Shown here piece after piece: positions 59,409 to 64,000 of a stretch of 64,000 nucleotides of DNA. Under the pieces are notes generated by a model. The model did no database searches, was not told the DNA's origin, and saw nothing but the letters and a program-made list of their open reading frames with translations. The stretch lies in the NCBI GenBank assembly GCA_036874045.1, contig CM072336.1, positions 13,139,001-13,203,000 of the forward strand, in the 5' to 3' direction. A program made the translations under genes and the position numbers. Positions within the stretch are counted from its first letter, which is position 1. Every line of letters begins with the position of its first letter. Source of the DNA: Cymodocea nodosa. Its lineage: Eukaryota > Streptophyta > Magnoliopsida > Alismatales > Cymodoceaceae.

Positions 59409-59656
59409 CGAATCGTTTAGTTAACCTTCTATGATGCGATACTGAAGTACTCAGCTCTAAACTCACCGATGCTAGGAGTGAAGAGTAAGAGAAGAAATAA
59501 TACAGAGAAGAAACAAGATTTACGTGGTTCAGTAACAACCTACGTTTACGGAGAGTTGAGGGTTCCTTATGAGCTTTGGCATAATCAACCGCAATGTTTT
59601 ACAACATCATAAAGGTTTATATACTACCCAACTTAGGGTTTATAATCCTTTAATTA
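59409..59656. other. Unassigned LTR-like scrap
   Basis: It carries ACAAGATTTACGTGGTTCAG and ACCTACGTTTACGG, words common in several other plant LTR or MITE families. It joins the broken copia protease to the next copia LTR. I could not place it in a family. AATTA (59652-59656) flanks the next LTR. Confidence 0.35.
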
Positions 59657-61415
59657 TGTTGAGTACTTTTGTTTTGATGATGTGTGTTGAATGAAAATAA
59701 TCATATTTGCTCAATTACTATTGCTTGTGAAAAGAAATTAAAATCATCAATTAATACAGAAAAAGCTTACTGATATAAATACTTGTCTGTATTGGATCTG
59801 AAGTTAATAACTAGTCGTTTCATTGCATTAATTTCTCATTTAGCTAAACGTTAAGTTAACGTGTGTTTTTATTGAAAAGCATGATATGTTTTAAAGTTAT
59901 ATCTTCTGTATCATGAACAGTGCACGTTTAGACAACTCGTTAAGTTAGAGTTTTGTTTGTATAGAGGTCACGTGAGAACTTGTTAAGTTAGAGGCTTAAA
60001 GTTTAAAATAGGTCACGTGATAACTCGTTAAGTTAGTGAGTAAAAGATCAGACGAACTCGTTAAGTTAGTGTTATACACGTGGTGAAATTATAAGTTACG
60101 AATGTTGTATTGTATCACGTGAGGTGCACATGTTTAACTCGTTAAGTTAACATAACTAAACGCGTTGAGTTGCTATATTGAACACTAAGGCAATGCGTTA
60201 GGTTAACGTTATAAACTTAAGTTGTTATTTTTGCACGTGGTAAAATTCTTATTATAAAAACATTTGTTTATTACTGAATCGGTGAGTTAAAGTTTTTTCG
60301 GAGACTTACAGTCATAACTATCTGAAAGGTAACTTAAGTCATGTTTTCAGGTCTTGACACGTGTCTCACTAGTTTTATAATATAAAGAGTTTTTCGGTGA
60401 CTTACATCCGTAATTATCCGAAACTTAAACTATTTTCGGTGAGTTATCGTTTAACCTTCTGAAAGAAAGGTTAAGCTAGTTCGTTGAGTTAGCATAACAC
60501 CACAGACTTAGTTCGTTGAGTTAGCTACAGTACTTGTCACGTGAAATGGCACATGGTGAACTCGTTAAGTTAGAAAGGTTAAGTTATATATATATACTTG
60601 TGTTACTCGTTTAGTTAACATTAAAGTAACGACTTCTTATTACACTCATGAAAAATTTTTGGACGAGAAAGTTTATTTTGCAGGAAAATTTTAAGAGATT
60701 CAAGACTGATGATTAAAGAAAATTTGAAATATAAACGTGGGTTAGAATGTGTGTGTTTCGATGAAGGAAAAAGAAAAGACGTGGAGAAGTGGAAAACTAG
60801 TAGTGATTAAACATGGAGGATATTGATGAAGTTAACATACAATATAAAAGGCATAGAATTCTCGTTGATCAAACCATCCTTGCACACAAAACGAAAACTC
60901 TTTTCAAGGATCAAACCATCCCTGCACACCTAAAGAAAAATCTTTTTCAAGGATCAAAAACATCTCTTCAGGCAAAATCTCTCAAGTGGAAGAAAATTCA
61001 GTGAAGTAGAAAATGTTAAATTTATGTCATTGAAGATTTGAAGTATTAGAAGAAAGCAAATTCGGTGAAGCATGAAAAGACAAGATATTCGTCACTGAAG
61101 AATTGCTGAAGAAGAAAGAAGAAGAAGAAGAAGAAGAAAGATCTTAAACAAGAAGAAAAGTTTTAAATTCCGCAAATTAGTTTTCTCTGTTTGTAGTTAT
61201 GAAATTATTTAGATGATACATGGTATCGAGTTATAATTGCATCTACAATTTCTGAGGAGAATTGAATTGTATATTGTAATTGAAACCTTGAATAAAAATG
61301 ATTTTATGAAAACAATGTCTCGACTTGTTTTTGAGTTTTAAAGTTTTAATTATATTCCAGAAAATATTAAAAATACACAATTCACCCCCCTCTTGTGTAG
61401 TCATACGATCCTACA
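59657..61415 (+). mobile_element. 5' LTR of the right-edge SIRE-type copia element
   Basis: TGTTGAGTACTTTTG to CGATCCTACA, 1759 bases, the same family as the solo LTR 1614-3356 (inverted). It carries ACTCGTTAAGTTAG repeats and CACGTG boxes. It is followed by a primer site and gag. Confidence 0.94.
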
Positions 61416-61417
61416 AG

Positions 61418-61429
61418 TGGTATCAGAGC
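61418..61429 (+). other. Copia primer-binding site (initiator Met tRNA)
   Basis: TGGTATCAGAGC, a perfect match to the common plant copia primer site, 2 bases after the LTR. Confidence 0.93.
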
Positions 61430-61615
61430 TTTGTTAATAATCTTTGATATAAAATCTATACCAACTTATTTAATATCATTGCTTATTCTAACTTCCTTAT
61501 TTTTAAATAGAAATTAATATCTGAGCATACGTTTAACTTTCTTGATTTAAGGTTCAAGTTGTTTTAAAGTTTTTAGACTGTTTAAAATCAAAAAAGTTGA
61601 AAAATCTAAGGTAAG

Positions 61616-64000
61616 ATGGCTACTAGAAATGGTAATTTTTCTTTATATGAAGGCCAAAATCTTAATCGTCCTCCTTTATTTGATGGAATACATTTTGAAT
61701 ATTGGAAATATAGGATGACTGTTTTTCTTCAAAGTATAGATCATAAATTGTGGTTCATGATTTCTAAACCATATACTCTGTTAACTACTCCTTATAATAC
61801 TTGGATAATTACTGAAAAAGAAAATGAAACTCTGAATGCTAAGGGCTTAAATATTTTATTTTGTGCATTGAGTTATGAACAGTTCAGTAAAGTGTCAACA
61901 TATAAATCTGCTTATGAGGTGTGGCATGCATTAGAAGTTTCACATGATGGTACTTCTCAAGTTAAAGAGACTAAAATAAACATGTTGATTCATAAGTATG
62001 AACTCTTTAAGATGCATGAAGATGAAAATGTTTCTGAGATGTTTTCCAGATTTCTTGATATCATAAACTCTTTAAAATATTTAGGAAAGAATTTTGAACA
62101 GAAGGATTTGGTGAGGAAAATTCATTCAGATTTCAACTTTGATGAATTATTATGTGTTTATCATGCATTATTACAAAAACTTAAAGTATGTAAATTGGAA
62201 AATAAGAATATTAGAAAATCTTCATCCATTATGGAAGAAGAAAATTGTTTCTTGTCTACTACTTTAGAAAAGTTTAAATGTGATAATGAAAATCATGCTA
62301 GAGATTTGCAAAAATTTAGATTTTATGAATGTATCTTGCGTGAACAAATACAAAATATAAATGCTGAAAAATTAAAGATAGAATCTGAAATTGAAATATT
62401 GAGAAATAATATAAATGAACTTGAATTAGAGATAGATAAATTAAAACTGAGAGAGCAAGATTTAAATTCTACCATTGAGAAATGGAATTTAAGTCAAACT
62501 AAGTTAGACAAACTAACTAGTACCCCTGCGGTGTCTTATAAATTTGGCTTAGGATTTGATTATCCTGAATATCCTGAATCTCAAGCCAATGAGGGATTTA
62601 TTAGTTGCAGTTCAAGTAAATCTAAGACTAAAATTCCTTTTATTATGAAACAAGGTAATAAATATGTAGAAGTAGGTACTTCAAGGGATGAATCATGCAG
62701 TAATAATATAAATCAATGTGATTTGTCAAATTGTACTTCTAACATGACTATAAATGTTTCTAAAAATCTTGTTTCTTGTTTTGGAAATTCAGTTTCTAAT
62801 GTTTCTAAAATTTCAGACAATTGTAGTAAACTGAAAATTCAGAAACCTGAGCATGTAATTCAATACACTGGTATTAGACAAATTACTCATTATACATGTG
62901 ATAAAACTAAAAATTCTTGTGCATAAAAAGATTTTGTATGTACAAAAAATGTTAATACAAGTACAAAATCTTGGTATGAACTTACTAAAATGTATGAGCA
63001 TGACCAAAATAAATTATCTGATAAAAATCTGTTTGGTCTTGATTATACTACATCTGAAAACAAAAAGAATGATTGTAAAAGCAATAATGCTATATGTGAG
63101 TATGAAGCTAATGATAAATCAATAGTACTTACAACTAATAAGAATATAAATGATAATGTTAAACTATTTTTAAACAAAAAGAAGAAATATGCATTTAATG
63201 AACTTGGTCCTCAACAACATTGGGTACCAAGAAAAAGTTTTTCTTAATTTGTGTTGCAGGAGGAAACAACATCAAAATAGATCTTGGACAGTGGAGCGTC
63301 AAGTCACATGACCGGACAGAAAAGTCTATTACAAAATTTTACAAATATCATGAAAGGAAGTGTAACATTTGGAAACAAAAGCAAAGATAAAATCATAGGT
63401 ATGGGCAATGTTCAAATAACTCCTACTTGTGTTATTTTGAATGTACCATATGTAGAAAACCTAGGATTTAATTTGCTGAGTGTCATAAAACTAACTGAAA
63501 ATGGATATTATGTAGTGTTTGAAGATAATGTATGCAAAATAATTGATAAAAATACAGATGAAATTAAGTTTATTGCTAAAAGAAAAGGTTCTATATGTAT
63601 TTTATCTTTACCTTCTAGTGTAGTTGATTTAAATTCATGTTTGCTAGTTGAAACTAGTGATGCATATCTATGGCATAGAAGGATTGGGCATATAAATATG
63701 AAACTATTACATAAACTATCTAGAAAACATTTAGTGAGAGGTTTACCAAAGATTAAATACTTAAAGGACTTTATGTGTGATGCATATGAGTTAGGTAAAC
63801 TTCATAAAAACTATTTTAAATCCAAAACTAATATTTCAAGCAAGAGAGTCTTAGAACTTATACATATGGATCTATTTGGACCAACAAGAATCATGAGTCT
63901 TGGTGGTAAACAGTATGTATTTGTTTTAGTAGATGACTTCTTTAGATACACTTGGGTATATTTTCTAGCATCTAAGACAGAAGTTTTTGAAAAATTTAAA
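61616..64000 (+). pseudogene. SIRE-type copia gag-pol, right-edge element (partial)
   Basis: The ATG at 61616 opens 436 codons, the longest copia frame here: MATRNGNFSLYEGQNLNRPP, YWKYRMTVF, YEVWHALEVSHDGTSQV, then a long coiled coil. Against the copy at 12299 it lacks exactly 621 bases in frame (equivalent to 12806-13426), which removes the C-terminal capsid and the CCHC knuckle. The same frame continues past TAA 62924, a TAA near 63245 and TAG 63278 (Trp in the family) to protease LDSGASSHMTG (63284), the integrase pre-domain WHRRIGHIN with CDAY for CDAC, and integrase HMDLFGP and LVDDFFRYTW. It runs off the window. Confidence 0.92.

Overview
The window is intergenic or pericentromeric-type nuclear DNA of a flowering plant, very probably a eudicot. 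The evidence is that almost every base belongs to decayed LTR retrotransposons of two plant lineages. One is SIRE/Maximus-type Ty1/copia (initiator-Met-tRNA primer site, coiled-coil-tailed gag, LTRs ending CGATCCTACA). The other is Athila-type Ty3/gypsy (Asp-tRNA-like primer site, FMDDF reverse transcriptase, ITLRSG linker, ATTGAGGACAATGCAAAATG motif). I see no host gene, rRNA, tRNA or CRISPR array. The sequence is strongly AT-rich. No element is intact, and most coding breaks are TAG stops.

Layout. 1-1613: 3' end of a copia element. 1614-3356: a solo copia LTR with a perfect 5-bp target duplication. 3779-12140: Athila element A (minus strand), with its 3' LTR, a truncated capsid gene, a plant-transposon-protein-like ORF and an LTR fragment. 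12141-15420: an internally deleted copia gag-pol (plus). 15860-20496: Athila LTR debris invaded by a minus-strand SIRE-type copia that carries its own plant-transposon-protein-like ORF. 20865-25145: two Athila LTRs in inverted orientation around a copia LTR. 25153-28951: 5' half of an Athila pol (plus, element H1). 28952-43911: Athila element E (minus), nested in that pol and the most complete copy. 43912-55903: a duplicated pol fragment and LTR, then the rest of a plus-strand Athila (H2). 56009-59408: a second copia family, LTR to protease. 59657-64000: 5' LTR, gag, protease and start of integrase of a copia that runs off the window.

How the parts relate. Elements E and H2 have the same unusual gene order, read 5' to 3': LTR, primer site, [CCHC knuckle-protease-RT-RNase H-integrase], plant-transposon-protein-like ORF, [gag capsid], F-box gene, polypurine tract, LTR. 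The capsid part of gag has left its normal place before protease and sits after pol, followed by a captured F-box/F-box-associated gene of the kind that supplies substrate receptors to SCF ubiquitin ligases. H1 shows directly that its pol starts about 70 bases after the primer site, leaving no room for a 5' capsid. Element A has the same order but lost the F-box gene and half of the capsid gene by a deletion at a 7-base repeat.

Two further patterns tie the window together. A short motif vocabulary (ACTCAACGGACT, ACTTAACGAGTT, AACTATCCGA, CACGTG) fills the LTRs of both superfamilies and recurs at each gene boundary inside the Athila elements. The plant-transposon-protein-like ORF is present in both the Athila and the SIRE-type elements. 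Assignments rest on reading the sequence and on knowledge of these families; no database search was possible.
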